Source: Pseudotabrizicola algicola (GTDB lineage: Bacteria > Pseudomonadota > Alphaproteobacteria > Rhodobacterales > Rhodobacteraceae). From it: a stretch of DNA of 64,000 nt. The DNA lies in contig NZ_JAAIKE010000007.1 in assembly GCF_010915705.1 (NCBI RefSeq), positions 62,001-126,000 on the forward strand, written 5' to 3'. Below, in pieces: positions 9,031 through 16,988 of the stretch; the stretch's first letter is position 1, and every line of letters starts with the position of its first letter. Under the pieces are notes generated by a model. The model made no database searches. It worked only from the letters and a program-made list of their open reading frames with translations, and was not told the origin of the DNA. Position numbers and translations under genes: made by a program.

Positions 9031-9846
9031 TTAAGCGCCGGCCGGCTCTTTGTGCAACCGGACTCCCGGCGCATAGGCGATAAAGAACGGGTTGTCCCAC
9101 CCCGGCTTGCCGTAAGTGAGCGGAAAATGATCATCAAAGCGCACGACATGGCCGCCCGCCCCGCGCAAGACCGCGTCTCCGGCGGCGGTGTCCCATTCCA
9201 TCGTGCGGCCCAGCCTCGGGTAAAGATCGGCCTCGCCGGTGGCGACCAGACAGAATTTCAGGCTGCTGCCCGCGCTCGTCATGTCCTTGACCGCATAGCG
9301 CGCGATATAGGCATCGGTCGCCGCATCGCGGTGCGATTTTGACGCCACCACCATCAGCGCCCCGTTGTCCGGCGTCGACACCGCAAGCGGCGTGACCGCG
9401 CCGGGGGCCTCCTTGGCAAAGGGGCCGGTTTCCTCGACCGCGCGGCCATCGGCCTCGGTATAGAACAGCCGCCCCTTGGCAGGCGCATAGACCACGCCCC
9501 GCACCGGCACGCCATTCTCGACATAGGCGATGTTCACCGTGAAATCGCCGCGCCGCTGCACGAATTCCTTGGTGCCATCCAGCGGATCGACGATCAGGAA
9601 AGTGCTTGCCGTCAGATCATGGCTGTCGGCCTGTTCCTCGGTGATCAGCACCACATCGGGATAGGCCGCGCGCAGCCCTGCCGAGATGATCGCATCGGCG
9701 GCCTCGTCGGCCTCGGTCACCGGGCTGGCATCGGATTTGGATTTCACGTCAAACTCTGGCCCCTCGTAAACGGCCATGATCTTGTCCCCCGCTTCAAGGG
9801 CCAAGCGCCGCATCGTCAGTGTCAAATGACCAAAATCCACATCCAT
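9031..9846 (-). CDS. cysQ: 3'(2'),5'-bisphosphate nucleotidase
   Basis: This 271-residue inositol-monophosphatase-fold enzyme hydrolyses PAP (the by-product of PAPS-dependent sulfation) or PAPS to AMP/APS. The metal-binding motif DPLDGTKEFVQRRGDF is near residue 85, EEQ lies upstream of it, and the second motif is EWDTAAGDAVL. I chose the ATG at 9846 (MDVDFG) over a TTG nine codons earlier because relatives start there and a GGAG-type site precedes it. A PAP-removing enzyme near a sulfotransferase is functionally coherent, although cysQ also serves sulfate assimilation generally. Confidence 0.92.
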   Translation of the reverse strand: MDVDFGHLTLTMRRLALEAGDKIMAVYEGPEFDVKSKSDASPVTEADEAADAIISAGLRAAYPDVVLITEEQADSHDLTASTFLIVDPLDGTKEFVQRRGDFTVNIAYVENGVPVRGVVYAPAKGRLFYTEADGRAVEETGPFAKEAPGAVTPLAVSTPDNGALMVVASKSHRDAATDAYIARYAVKDMTSAGSSLKFCLVATGEADLYPRLGRTMEWDTAAGDAVLRGAGGHVVRFDDHFPLTYGKPGWDNPFFIAYAPGVRLHKEPAGA

Positions 9847-9983
9847 CTCCCTTTTCGCGCCGTTTCGGCACAATAGTTGCTTAAAACGCGCGAAGGCCTT
9901 ACCATCGCCTTGAAGGAAACATCAAGATTTCCTCCGCTATGGCAAGGGGTTCACTCGGCAACCCTAAAGAGGACAGGGCAGAA

Positions 9984-10805
9984 ATGTTCCGACCTGTGGT
10001 CAGAAAGACGCCGGCCCGCAGCGCGCTTGCGATGCTGGAACTTATATTCCATGCCACCGTGCGCTCCATCCGGCGCAGCCACGGCAATGCCGTGATCGGC
10101 CTGCTGCTCAATATCATGCAGACCGTCATCATGGTGGTCGTGTTCTATGTGATGTTTGACCTCCTGGGCCTGCGCGGCAATGCCATTCGCGGCGATTTCC
10201 TGCTTTATGTGATGTCGGGCATCTTCATGTTCATGACGCACACAAAGGTGGTGGGCGCGGTGGTCGGGTCTGACGGTCCCACCTCGGCGATGATGAAACA
10301 CTCTCCGATGAACCCGATCATCGCCATCGCCGCCGCCGCGCTCAGCTCGCTCTACATCCAGATCCTGTCGGCGGGCGTGGTGCTGTTCATCTACCACGCC
10401 GCCTTTACCCCGATCACCATCTTTGATCCCGTAGGCACAATGGCCATGCTGTTCCTGGCCTGGGGCACGGGGCTCGCGGTTGGCATGGTGTTCAAGTCGG
10501 CAATGCCGTGGCAGCCCGAACTTATCGGCATCCTGTCCACGCTTTACCAACGCGCCAACATGATCGCCTCGGGCAAGATGTTCGTGGCCAATGCCATGCC
10601 CACCTATATTCTGGCCTATTTCGACTGGAATCCGCTCTTCCATATCATTGACCAGTCGCGCGGCTTCATCTTTCTCAACTACAATCCGCATTACAGCTCT
10701 ATCAGCTATGCGGTCACCGTCATGATCATCTGCATCCTGATCGGCCTGATGGGAGAGTTCTATACCCGCAAGCACGCCTCCAGCAGCTGGGGTGCAAAGC
10801 GGTGA
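9984..10805 (+). CDS. Polysaccharide ABC exporter permease (Wzm/KpsM type)
   Basis: This 273-residue inner-membrane protein has about six hydrophobic segments and the ABC-2 permease layout: a basic N-terminal part (HATVRSIRRSHGN), a first helix beginning VIGLLLNIM, and a late amphipathic loop ending NPLFHIIDQSRGFIFLNY. Such permeases export capsule or O-antigen-like chains with a Wzt/KpsT ATPase. No ATPase gene is adjacent, so the partner must be elsewhere. I chose ATG 9984 because of the upstream GAGGACAG ribosome site; an in-frame ATG at 9939 is possible. Its stop overlaps the next start (GTGA). It is divergent from cysQ. Confidence 0.85.
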   Translation: MFRPVVRKTPARSALAMLELIFHATVRSIRRSHGNAVIGLLLNIMQTVIMVVVFYVMFDLLGLRGNAIRGDFLLYVMSGIFMFMTHTKVVGAVVGSDGPTSAMMKHSPMNPIIAIAAAALSSLYIQILSAGVVLFIYHAAFTPITIFDPVGTMAMLFLAWGTGLAVGMVFKSAMPWQPELIGILSTLYQRANMIASGKMFVANAMPTYILAYFDWNPLFHIIDQSRGFIFLNYNPHYSSISYAVTVMIICILIGLMGEFYTRKHASSSWGAKR

Positions 10806-11425
10806 CGGGCAAGGCGGCAAAACTGCTGTGCAGCGCCGGGGCTGTGCTGGCCTTGACCAGCGCCGCGCAGGCAGACCCGACCTTTCCCGCCCGTTACGAG
10901 GTCAGGGGCGTTGCCGCCACAGATGCGCTGAACATCCGCGCCACGCCCAGCGCAAGAGCCGAGATCATCGGCGAGATAGAGCCTTTTGCCATCCACATAG
11001 AGGTGCTCGACCTGTCGCCAGATCGCAAATGGGGCAAGATCGGCGTGCCGGAGGGCAATGGCTGGGTGTCGATGGCCTATCTGGCCCCCACCCCGCCAGA
11101 AGATCCCTTCACCGTGCCCCGCCCGCTGTCCTGCCTTGGAACCGAGCCGTTCTGGTCGGTCAGCCTTTACCCGCGCGGGGCCGAGTATAACTCGCCCGAC
11201 ACCGGCGCCGTACCGATGGCTGTCACGCATGAGGCGGTGGCCGATCACGGCTATCTGGTCCAGCTTGAAGAAGGGCCAAGCTTGAACCGCACGCTTATCA
11301 TCACGCGCGAAGCCTGCTCCGATGGCATGTCAGACCGCGCCTACGGCTTTGCCACCCGCATGTTCACCGAAGCGCCCGACGGGAACAGCGCGCTGCACGG
11401 CTGCTGCACGCTCGATCACCGCTAG
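10802..11425 (+). CDS. Secreted SH3-type domain protein (COG3650-like)
   Basis: The product is 207 residues and starts with GTG. A signal peptide (AAKLLCSAGAVLALTSAAQA) ends near residue 24. An SH3-like domain follows (ALNIRATPS to GWVSMAYL, about residues 40-95), then a small beta domain with CLGTEPFWSV and paired cysteines near the C-terminus (HGCCTLDH), a layout I associate with COG3650-type envelope proteins. It is translationally coupled to the Wzm-type permease. A role at the cell wall or in glycan handling is plausible but unproven. Confidence 0.75.
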   Translation: MTGKAAKLLCSAGAVLALTSAAQADPTFPARYEVRGVAATDALNIRATPSARAEIIGEIEPFAIHIEVLDLSPDRKWGKIGVPEGNGWVSMAYLAPTPPEDPFTVPRPLSCLGTEPFWSVSLYPRGAEYNSPDTGAVPMAVTHEAVADHGYLVQLEEGPSLNRTLIITREACSDGMSDRAYGFATRMFTEAPDGNSALHGCCTLDHR

Positions 11426-11441
11426 GGCTTGCATGAAAGAA

Positions 11442-11463
11442 GGGGGCCGCACAGGCAGCCCCC
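11442..11463 (-). terminator. GC-rich hairpin between convergent genes
   Basis: A GGGGGC/GCCCCC stem with a 10-base loop lies between the convergent SH3-protein and baeRF7 genes. On the minus strand it is followed by TTCTTTC, a short U-rich tail, so it may terminate the baeRF7 transcript. The weak U tract keeps confidence modest. Confidence 0.4.
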
Positions 11464-11474
11464 CCGAAACCGTG

Positions 11475-12596
11475 TCACGCGGCATAGCGCAAGATCGCGG
11501 CCACCGCGCCCTTGCCCGGCACCTCGTCCTGACGCACGGCCACCACCTTGCCACCTGCGACCAGCACGCGCGCCGCGATTTCATCGATCACGCCAAGGTT
11601 CTCGGCGGTGGATTCCTTGTCAAAGGTCACCGCGCCCGTGGTCTCGTCCACCGTGCCCGGCACAACCCCGTCAATATCGACAAACAGCGTCTCGACCGCG
11701 CCAAAGGTGGCGGCCTTCGCCACATCTGCAACATCGGTCAGCGCGCGGCCCTCCCCCTGCAGCGCCGAAAACCGCTCGTTCAGGGCGGCCACGGTCTTGG
11801 CCTGCTCGGCATCCAGCACGGGGCGGGCTTCCTCTGCCAGTTGCGACAGGCTCATGTTGACGGGGCTGGTCTTGATCGCATCCTCGGCCAGCGTGTCATG
11901 CGTTGTCACCGAGCGGAACATCGACAAAAGCGGGTCCGTCGCCGCCAAGATCAGCGGCTCGTCGCGCCCCGCCAGAACCGGGCGCAGGGCCTCGTCGATC
12001 TTGCGGCAATAGGCGCGCAGCAGCGTATTCTGCCCCTCGCCGCCACCGATCCGGCCCGAATAGCTGCGCGAGTTCACGCTGGCCGTGCCAGCGGCCGAGG
12101 CGGCATCCTTGGGCATGTCCGGCACGCGCACCTCTTGTGGCGGCAGATCGGCAAACACCTCCAGCAGGCGCACCTCGTTCTCGGCCAGCGCCAGCACAAA
12201 GGCGTGGTTCTGCCCCGATACGGCGCGAAGCAGCGGCTTGAGGAAATAGCGGTCCCCCACCTGCACCATCTCGCCCAGACGGTTGGGCAGCCGGAAGGTG
12301 CGCAGCCGGTCCGGGCTGACAAAGATGGCAAGGCTGTTGGCCTGCTTGTTCCAGAAATCGTCATCGTCGATCAGGTCATTCACCTGTTCGGAAATCGGCC
12401 AGATCGTGCGCTTGGCGGTGCCTGCGGCCTCCAGCTGCGCCTCGGCCTCCTTGAGAAGATTGCCCAGCGTGGTGCGGGCCTGCCCGATATGCTGCGTCTC
12501 CGGCGTGGTCGGGATGAAGAAAGACACCAGCGCATCCCCCCGTGCCGCAATCAGCTTGTCGATCTGCGCCTTGGTCGGAATGTCTACATAAAGCAT
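11475..12596 (-). CDS. baeRF7-family (archaeo-eukaryotic release factor-like) protein
   Basis: This roughly 373-residue soluble protein begins MLYVDIPTKAQIDKL and matches the baeRF family 7 pattern: an N-terminal segment, a central eRF1-like domain (AVSGQNHAFVLALAENEVRLLE; YCRKIDEALRPVL; EPLILAATDPLLSMFR) and a C-terminal segment with FVDIDGVVPGTVDE and ending AAILRYAA. Relatives are predicted to act on stalled ribosomes or ribosome-linked stress; no member is well characterised to my knowledge. ATG 12596 is preceded by AAGGA at 7 bases; an ATG two codons earlier is too close to that site. It is divergent from dnaK, which fits a stress context but does not prove one. Confidence 0.75.
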   Translation of the reverse strand: MLYVDIPTKAQIDKLIAARGDALVSFFIPTTPETQHIGQARTTLGNLLKEAEAQLEAAGTAKRTIWPISEQVNDLIDDDDFWNKQANSLAIFVSPDRLRTFRLPNRLGEMVQVGDRYFLKPLLRAVSGQNHAFVLALAENEVRLLEVFADLPPQEVRVPDMPKDAASAAGTASVNSRSYSGRIGGGEGQNTLLRAYCRKIDEALRPVLAGRDEPLILAATDPLLSMFRSVTTHDTLAEDAIKTSPVNMSLSQLAEEARPVLDAEQAKTVAALNERFSALQGEGRALTDVADVAKAATFGAVETLFVDIDGVVPGTVDETTGAVTFDKESTAENLGVIDEIAARVLVAGGKVVAVRQDEVPGKGAVAAILRYAA

Positions 12597-12746
12597 CTGC
12601 ATGTCCTTTTTTCTTGAAAACCTGAGCAGGGGTAACGTCACACCCCGCCCCCGGTTCCGGCCTGCGACAGCTTGCCCACCCCGCACCGCCCGCGGCAGGC
12701 CCGCACAGGCTTGTGAAAAATTCGCGACACTGGGCGCAGGGACCCC

Positions 12747-12777
12747 GTTGCAGGCAAAATGCCCGCAACCTATATAC
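12747..12777 (+). promoter_or_regulatory. Candidate dnaK promoter, possibly heat-shock (RpoH) type
   Basis: GTTGCA (12747-12752) and CCTATATA (12769-12776) are separated by 16 bases, about 110 bases before dnaK. The -10 resembles the RpoH consensus CYTATNT; the -35 is only loosely like CTTGAA. The rest of the 289-base gap between baeRF7 and dnaK is GC-rich and shows no other clear element. Confidence 0.4.
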
Positions 12778-12885
12778 AGCACGCAACGGTAACTCGGGAT
12801 CCACCGATTTCGCCGCACGCTCCATGGGCAAGGGTGCCGCATCGGGCCCGCGCCAATACCATCGCCTGTAGAAAGGGATTCAAAC

Positions 12886-14793
12886 ATGGCCAAAGTCATC
12901 GGTATCGACCTTGGAACAACCAACTCTTGCGTCGCCATCATGGATGGGTCGCAACCGCGCGTGATCGAAAACTCCGAAGGTGCACGCACCACGCCCTCGA
13001 TCGTCGCCTTCACCGAGACCGAGCGTCTGGTCGGACAGGCCGCCAAACGGCAGGCCGTCACCAACGCCTCCAACACCATCTTTGCGGTCAAGCGTCTGAT
13101 TGGCCGCCGCTTTGATGATCCGGCGATCCTCAAAGATCAGAAGAACATGCCCTACAAGGTCGTCAACGGCGGCAATGGCGATGCATGGGTCGAAGTGCGC
13201 GGCGAAAAGTATTCGCCCAGCCAGGTGTCTGCCATCATCCTGCAAAAGATGAAGGAAACCGCCGAATCCTACCTCGGCGAAACCGTGACGCAGGCTGTCA
13301 TCACCGTTCCCGCCTATTTCAACGACGCCCAGCGTCAGGCCACCAAGGACGCGGGCAAGATCGCCGGTCTTGAAGTGCTGCGCATCATCAACGAACCCAC
13401 CGCCGCCGCTCTGGCCTATGGGCTCGACAAGAAAGAAACCAAGACCATCGCCGTCTATGACCTCGGCGGCGGCACCTTCGACATCACCATTCTGGAAATC
13501 GACGACGGCCTGTTCGAAGTGAAATCCACCAACGGGGATACCTTCCTTGGCGGTGAAGACTTCGACATGCGCATCGTGTCCTACCTCGCCGAGCAGTTCA
13601 AGAAAGAGCATGGCGTTGACCTGACGCTGGACAAGATGGCGCTCCAGCGCCTCAAGGAAGCGGCAGAAAAGGCCAAGATCGAACTGTCCTCCTCGTCGCA
13701 GACCGAAATCAACCAGCCGTTCATCTCGATGGACAAGAACACCGGCCAGCCGCTGCACCTCGTGGTCAAGCTGACCCGTGCCAAGCTGGAATCGCTGGTC
13801 GATGACCTCATCAAGCGTTCGATGAAACCCTGTCAGGCCGCGCTGAAAGATGCTGGCCTGTCCGTGGGCGACATTGACGAGGTGGTGCTGGTCGGCGGCA
13901 TGACCCGTATGCCCCGCGTGATCGAGGAAGTGACCAAGTTCTTCGGCAAGGAGCCGAACAAGGGCGTCAACCCCGATGAAGTCGTGGCCGCCGGTGCCGC
14001 CATTCAGGCGGGCGTTCTGCAAGGCGACGTCAAGGACGTGGTCCTGTTGGACGTGACCCCGCTTTCGCTGGGCATCGAAACCCTCGGCGGCGTGTTCACC
14101 CGTCTGATCGACCGCAACACCACGATCCCGACCAAGAAGTCGCAGATCTTCTCGACTGCCGAAGACAACCAGAACGCCGTGACGATCCGGGTGTTCCAGG
14201 GCGAACGCGAAATGGCCGCAGACAACAAGATGCTGGGCCAGTTCAACCTTGAAAACATCCCGCCCGCCCCGCGCGGTCTGCCGCAGATCGAGGTGACCTT
14301 CGACATCGACGCCAACGGCATCGTGTCGGTGAAGGCCAAGGACAAGGGCACCAACAAGGAACAGGCCATCACCATCCAGGCCTCGGGGGGTCTGTCGGAC
14401 GAGGACATCGAAAAGATGGTCCGCGACGCCGAAGCCAATGCCGAAGCCGACAAGGCCCGCCGCGAACTGGTGGAAACCAAGAACCAGGGCGAAAGCCTGC
14501 TGCATTCCACCCGCAAATCTCTGTCGGAGCATTCCGACAAGGTTGACCCGACCACGGTTGAAGCCATCGAACTGGCCATGCAGCCGCTGGAAGAGGCGCT
14601 CAAGGGTGATGACGCGGGCAAGATCCGCTCCGGCATCCAGAACCTGACCGAAGCCGCGATGAAGCTTGGCGAAGCGATCTACAAAGCCTCGCAAGCCGAA
14701 GGTGAAGGCGCAGACCCGGACCGTCCGCGTGACGTTGACGAAGATATCGTCGATGCAGACTTCGAGGATTTGGGCGAGAACAAGCGGAAGTAA
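12886..14793 (+). CDS. dnaK: Chaperone protein DnaK (Hsp70)
   Basis: The product is 635 residues and full length. The actin-like ATPase domain shows [13 protein letters not shown] (residues 4-16), [12 protein letters not shown] and [10 protein letters not shown]. The linker [15 protein letters not shown] is followed by the substrate-binding domain and an acidic tail ending [14 protein letters not shown]. It is an ATP-driven folding chaperone working with DnaJ, encoded directly downstream, and GrpE. AAAGGG precedes the ATG by about 8 bases. A long antisense open frame over this gene is a codon-usage artefact. Confidence 0.99.
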   Translation: MAKVIGIDLGTTNSCVAIMDGSQPRVIENSEGARTTPSIVAFTETERLVGQAAKRQAVTNASNTIFAVKRLIGRRFDDPAILKDQKNMPYKVVNGGNGDAWVEVRGEKYSPSQVSAIILQKMKETAESYLGETVTQAVITVPAYFNDAQRQATKDAGKIAGLEVLRIINEPTAAALAYGLDKKETKTIAVYDLGGGTFDITILEIDDGLFEVKSTNGDTFLGGEDFDMRIVSYLAEQFKKEHGVDLTLDKMALQRLKEAAEKAKIELSSSSQTEINQPFISMDKNTGQPLHLVVKLTRAKLESLVDDLIKRSMKPCQAALKDAGLSVGDIDEVVLVGGMTRMPRVIEEVTKFFGKEPNKGVNPDEVVAAGAAIQAGVLQGDVKDVVLLDVTPLSLGIETLGGVFTRLIDRNTTIPTKKSQIFSTAEDNQNAVTIRVFQGEREMAADNKMLGQFNLENIPPAPRGLPQIEVTFDIDANGIVSVKAKDKGTNKEQAITIQASGGLSDEDIEKMVRDAEANAEADKARRELVETKNQGESLLHSTRKSLSEHSDKVDPTTVEAIELAMQPLEEALKGDDAGKIRSGIQNLTEAAMKLGEAIYKASQAEGEGADPDRPRDVDEDIVDADFEDLGENKRK

Positions 14794-14813
14794 GACCGCA
14801 GGACACGGAAAAG

Positions 14814-14839
14814 GGGGCGGTCTGGCAACGGACCGCCCC
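14814..14839 (+). other. Strong hairpin between dnaK and dnaJ
   Basis: GGGGCGGTC (14814-14822) pairs perfectly with GACCGCCCC (14831-14839). No U tract follows. It is more likely an mRNA-stability or processing stem, or a partial attenuator that sets the DnaK:DnaJ ratio, than a full terminator. Confidence 0.6.
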
Positions 14840-14868
14840 TCTCCGGTTCGGGAAAGGTGCTGTGACGC

Positions 14869-16017
14869 ATGGCAAAACGCGACTTTTACGACGTTCTGGG
14901 CGTTCCCCGGGGCTCATCTGCGGAAGATCTGAAAAAGGCCTACCGCGCGAAGGCCAAGGAACTGCACCCGGATCGCAATTCGGACAATCCCAATGCCGAG
15001 GCCCAGTTCAAAGAGGTGAACGAAGCCTATGAGGTGTTGAAAGACGCCGACAAGAAGGCCGCCTATGACCGTTATGGCCATGCCGCATTCGAAGGCGGCA
15101 TGGGCGGCGGGCGCGGGCACCCCGGCGCGGGCGGCAATGGCGACTTTGCCTCGGCCTTCTCGGACGTGTTCGAAGACTTGTTCGGCGATTTCATGGGCGG
15201 GCGTGGTGGCGGCGGTGGCCGCTCGCGGGCGCAGCGCGGGTCTGACCTGCGCTATAACCTGCGCATCTCGCTGGAAGAGGCGTTCAAGGGCATCCAGAAA
15301 ACCATCAACGTGCCCACCTCCACCGCGTGCGAAGTGTGCCGTGGTTCGGGGGCCGAAGGCGGCGCCGAACCCACCACCTGCCCCACCTGTTCGGGCATGG
15401 GCAAGGTGCGCGCACAGCAGGGCTTCTTCACCGTCGAGCGCACTTGCCCCACCTGCAACGGCATGGGCCAGATCATCAAGAACCCCTGCCGCGCCTGTGG
15501 CGGTCAGGGCCGGGTGGAGAAGGAACGCGCGCTTTCGGTCAACATTCCCGCCGGGGTGGAAACCGGCACCCGCATCCGGCTTGCCGGTGAGGGTGAGGCG
15601 GGGCTGCGCGGCGGCCCCTCGGGCGATCTCTACATCTTCATCGAGGTGCGCGAACACGCGATCTTCCAGCGCGACGGCGCGCATCTGTTCTGCCGGGTTC
15701 CCGTCAGCATGACGACAGCCGCCATAGGCGGCGAGGTCGAGGTGCCGACGATCGACGGCGGCCGCAGCCGCGTCAAGGTGCCGGCCGGTGCGCAATCGGG
15801 CAAGCAACTCCGCCTGCGATCCAAGGGCATGCCCGCCCTGCGTGGCGGCGGCGTCGGCGACATGCTGATCGAACTGGCGGTGGAAACGCCGGTGAACCTG
15901 ACCGCGCGGCAAAAGGAACTGCTGCGCGAATTCGAAAAGCTGTCCGAGGAAAACAACCCCGAAGGCTCGTCCTTCTTCTCCAAGGTCAAGGGCTTCTGGG
16001 ACGGCATGAAAAGCTGA
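14869..16017 (+). CDS. dnaJ: Chaperone protein DnaJ (Hsp40)
   Basis: The product is 382 residues and complete. The J domain has HPD at residues 33-35, followed by a Gly/Phe-rich stretch (about 75-118). Four zinc-binding CxxCxGxG repeats are present ([32 protein letters not shown]), then the C-terminal substrate domains and an end at [10 protein letters not shown]. It stimulates DnaK ATPase and delivers clients. It lies 75 bases after dnaK in the same orientation and is followed by a strong terminator. Confidence 0.99.
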   Translation: MAKRDFYDVLGVPRGSSAEDLKKAYRAKAKELHPDRNSDNPNAEAQFKEVNEAYEVLKDADKKAAYDRYGHAAFEGGMGGGRGHPGAGGNGDFASAFSDVFEDLFGDFMGGRGGGGGRSRAQRGSDLRYNLRISLEEAFKGIQKTINVPTSTACEVCRGSGAEGGAEPTTCPTCSGMGKVRAQQGFFTVERTCPTCNGMGQIIKNPCRACGGQGRVEKERALSVNIPAGVETGTRIRLAGEGEAGLRGGPSGDLYIFIEVREHAIFQRDGAHLFCRVPVSMTTAAIGGEVEVPTIDGGRSRVKVPAGAQSGKQLRLRSKGMPALRGGGVGDMLIELAVETPVNLTARQKELLREFEKLSEENNPEGSSFFSKVKGFWDGMKS

Positions 16018-16043
16018 CCGCAGGCAGCATCGCCACGATCCAA

Positions 16044-16070
16044 CCCCGCCGGGCAACCGGCGGGGTTTTT
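16044..16070 (+). terminator. Rho-independent terminator of dnaK-dnaJ
   Basis: A perfect 9-base stem (CCCCGCCGG/CCGGCGGGG) is closed by a GCAA tetraloop and followed by five T, 27 bases after the dnaJ stop. Confidence 0.93.
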
Positions 16071-16182
16071 CTTTGCCTGCCGCGCCCCGCGCCGCACCAA
16101 CGTCATGACGTAGGCCATACGCGCGCCATACCCGAACCACACGCGCTGCACCCCACGGCATTTCCGCCTCCGCTGCCCGCCG

Positions 16183-16198
16183 TTAACGCTTGGTTTAC
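16183..16198 (+). promoter_or_regulatory. CtrA-like box upstream of radC
   Basis: TTAA-N7-TTTAC lies 22 bases before the radC start, one mismatch from the alphaproteobacterial CtrA consensus TTAA-N7-TTAAC. In Rhodobacterales several recombination and DNA-uptake genes belong to the CtrA regulon, which makes the position meaningful. Confidence 0.5.
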
Positions 16199-16220
16199 CC
16201 TCTCGTGCCAGCCTGCGCGC

Positions 16221-16988
16221 ATGGCACAGCATGGCTTTCACGATGGCTCCCTCCCCCTCTTCCCCCCCTCGGGCGATGAGGATGAGGCCGCGCCATCCGC
16301 CCTCCCGCAAAAGCTGCCCTCCTACATCGCAGACCACCGCAAACGCCTGCGCGAACGCTTCATGGCGGGCGGGGCCGCCGCGATGCCCGATTATGAACTG
16401 CTGGAACTGCTCCTGTTCCGCGCCATCCCCCGGCAAGATGTCAAACCCCTCGCCCGCCTGCTGATCGACACCTTCGGCGATCTGAACCGCGTCATCACCG
16501 CCGCGCCAGCCCGGCTGCAAACCGTGAAAGGGGTCGGCGAAGCCGTTGTTTGTGAAATGAAAATCTTTGAATCCGTGGCCCAGCGCATGATGCGCGCCCG
16601 CGTCATGAACCGGCCCGTGCTGTCGTCATGGGATGCCCTGCTCGACTATTGCCACACCACGATGGCGCACCGCGAAACCGAACAATTCCGCATCCTGTTC
16701 CTTGATCGCAAGAACACCCTGATCGCCGATGAGGAACAGGCCAAAGGCACGGTCGATCATGTCCCCGTCTACCCGCGCGAAGTGGTGAAACGTGCGCTGG
16801 AACTCAACGCCTCGGCGCTGATCCTTGTGCACAACCACCCCTCGGGCGACCCCACGCCCAGCAGCGCCGACATCACCATGACCCACCAGATTGCCGAGGC
16901 ATGTCAAGTGCTTGGCATCACCCTGCATGACCACCTGATCATCGGCAAAAACCGCGAACTCAGTTTCCGCTCGGCGGGCTATCTGTGA
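16221..16988 (+). CDS. radC: RadC family JAB1/MPN-type protein
   Basis: The product is 255 residues. An N-terminal helix-hairpin-helix-like part (SYIADHRKRLRERF to TVKGVGEAVVCEMK) precedes a metalloprotease-like MPN domain with the JAMM motif HNHPSGDPTPSSAD (His204, His206, Asp217). The biochemical role of RadC remains unclear; historical links are to recombination and DNA repair. A CtrA-like box precedes the gene. The 3' end overlaps the convergent PBP-OmpA gene by 29 bases, so neither gene has an intergenic terminator. Confidence 0.95.
   Translation: MAQHGFHDGSLPLFPPSGDEDEAAPSALPQKLPSYIADHRKRLRERFMAGGAAAMPDYELLELLLFRAIPRQDVKPLARLLIDTFGDLNRVITAAPARLQTVKGVGEAVVCEMKIFESVAQRMMRARVMNRPVLSSWDALLDYCHTTMAHRETEQFRILFLDRKNTLIADEEQAKGTVDHVPVYPREVVKRALELNASALILVHNHPSGDPTPSSADITMTHQIAEACQVLGITLHDHLIIGKNRELSFRSAGYL

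Noticed and set aside
9877-9905. TTGCTT-N17-TACCAT upstream of the Wzm-type permease
   Set aside because: Only 3 and 4 of 6 matches to the sigma-70 boxes; likely chance.
12880-14694. A 604-codon minus-strand frame across dnaK
   Set aside because: Antisense frames over dnaK are a known artefact of codon bias; the sequence looks like low-complexity shadow translation and dnaK itself is certain.
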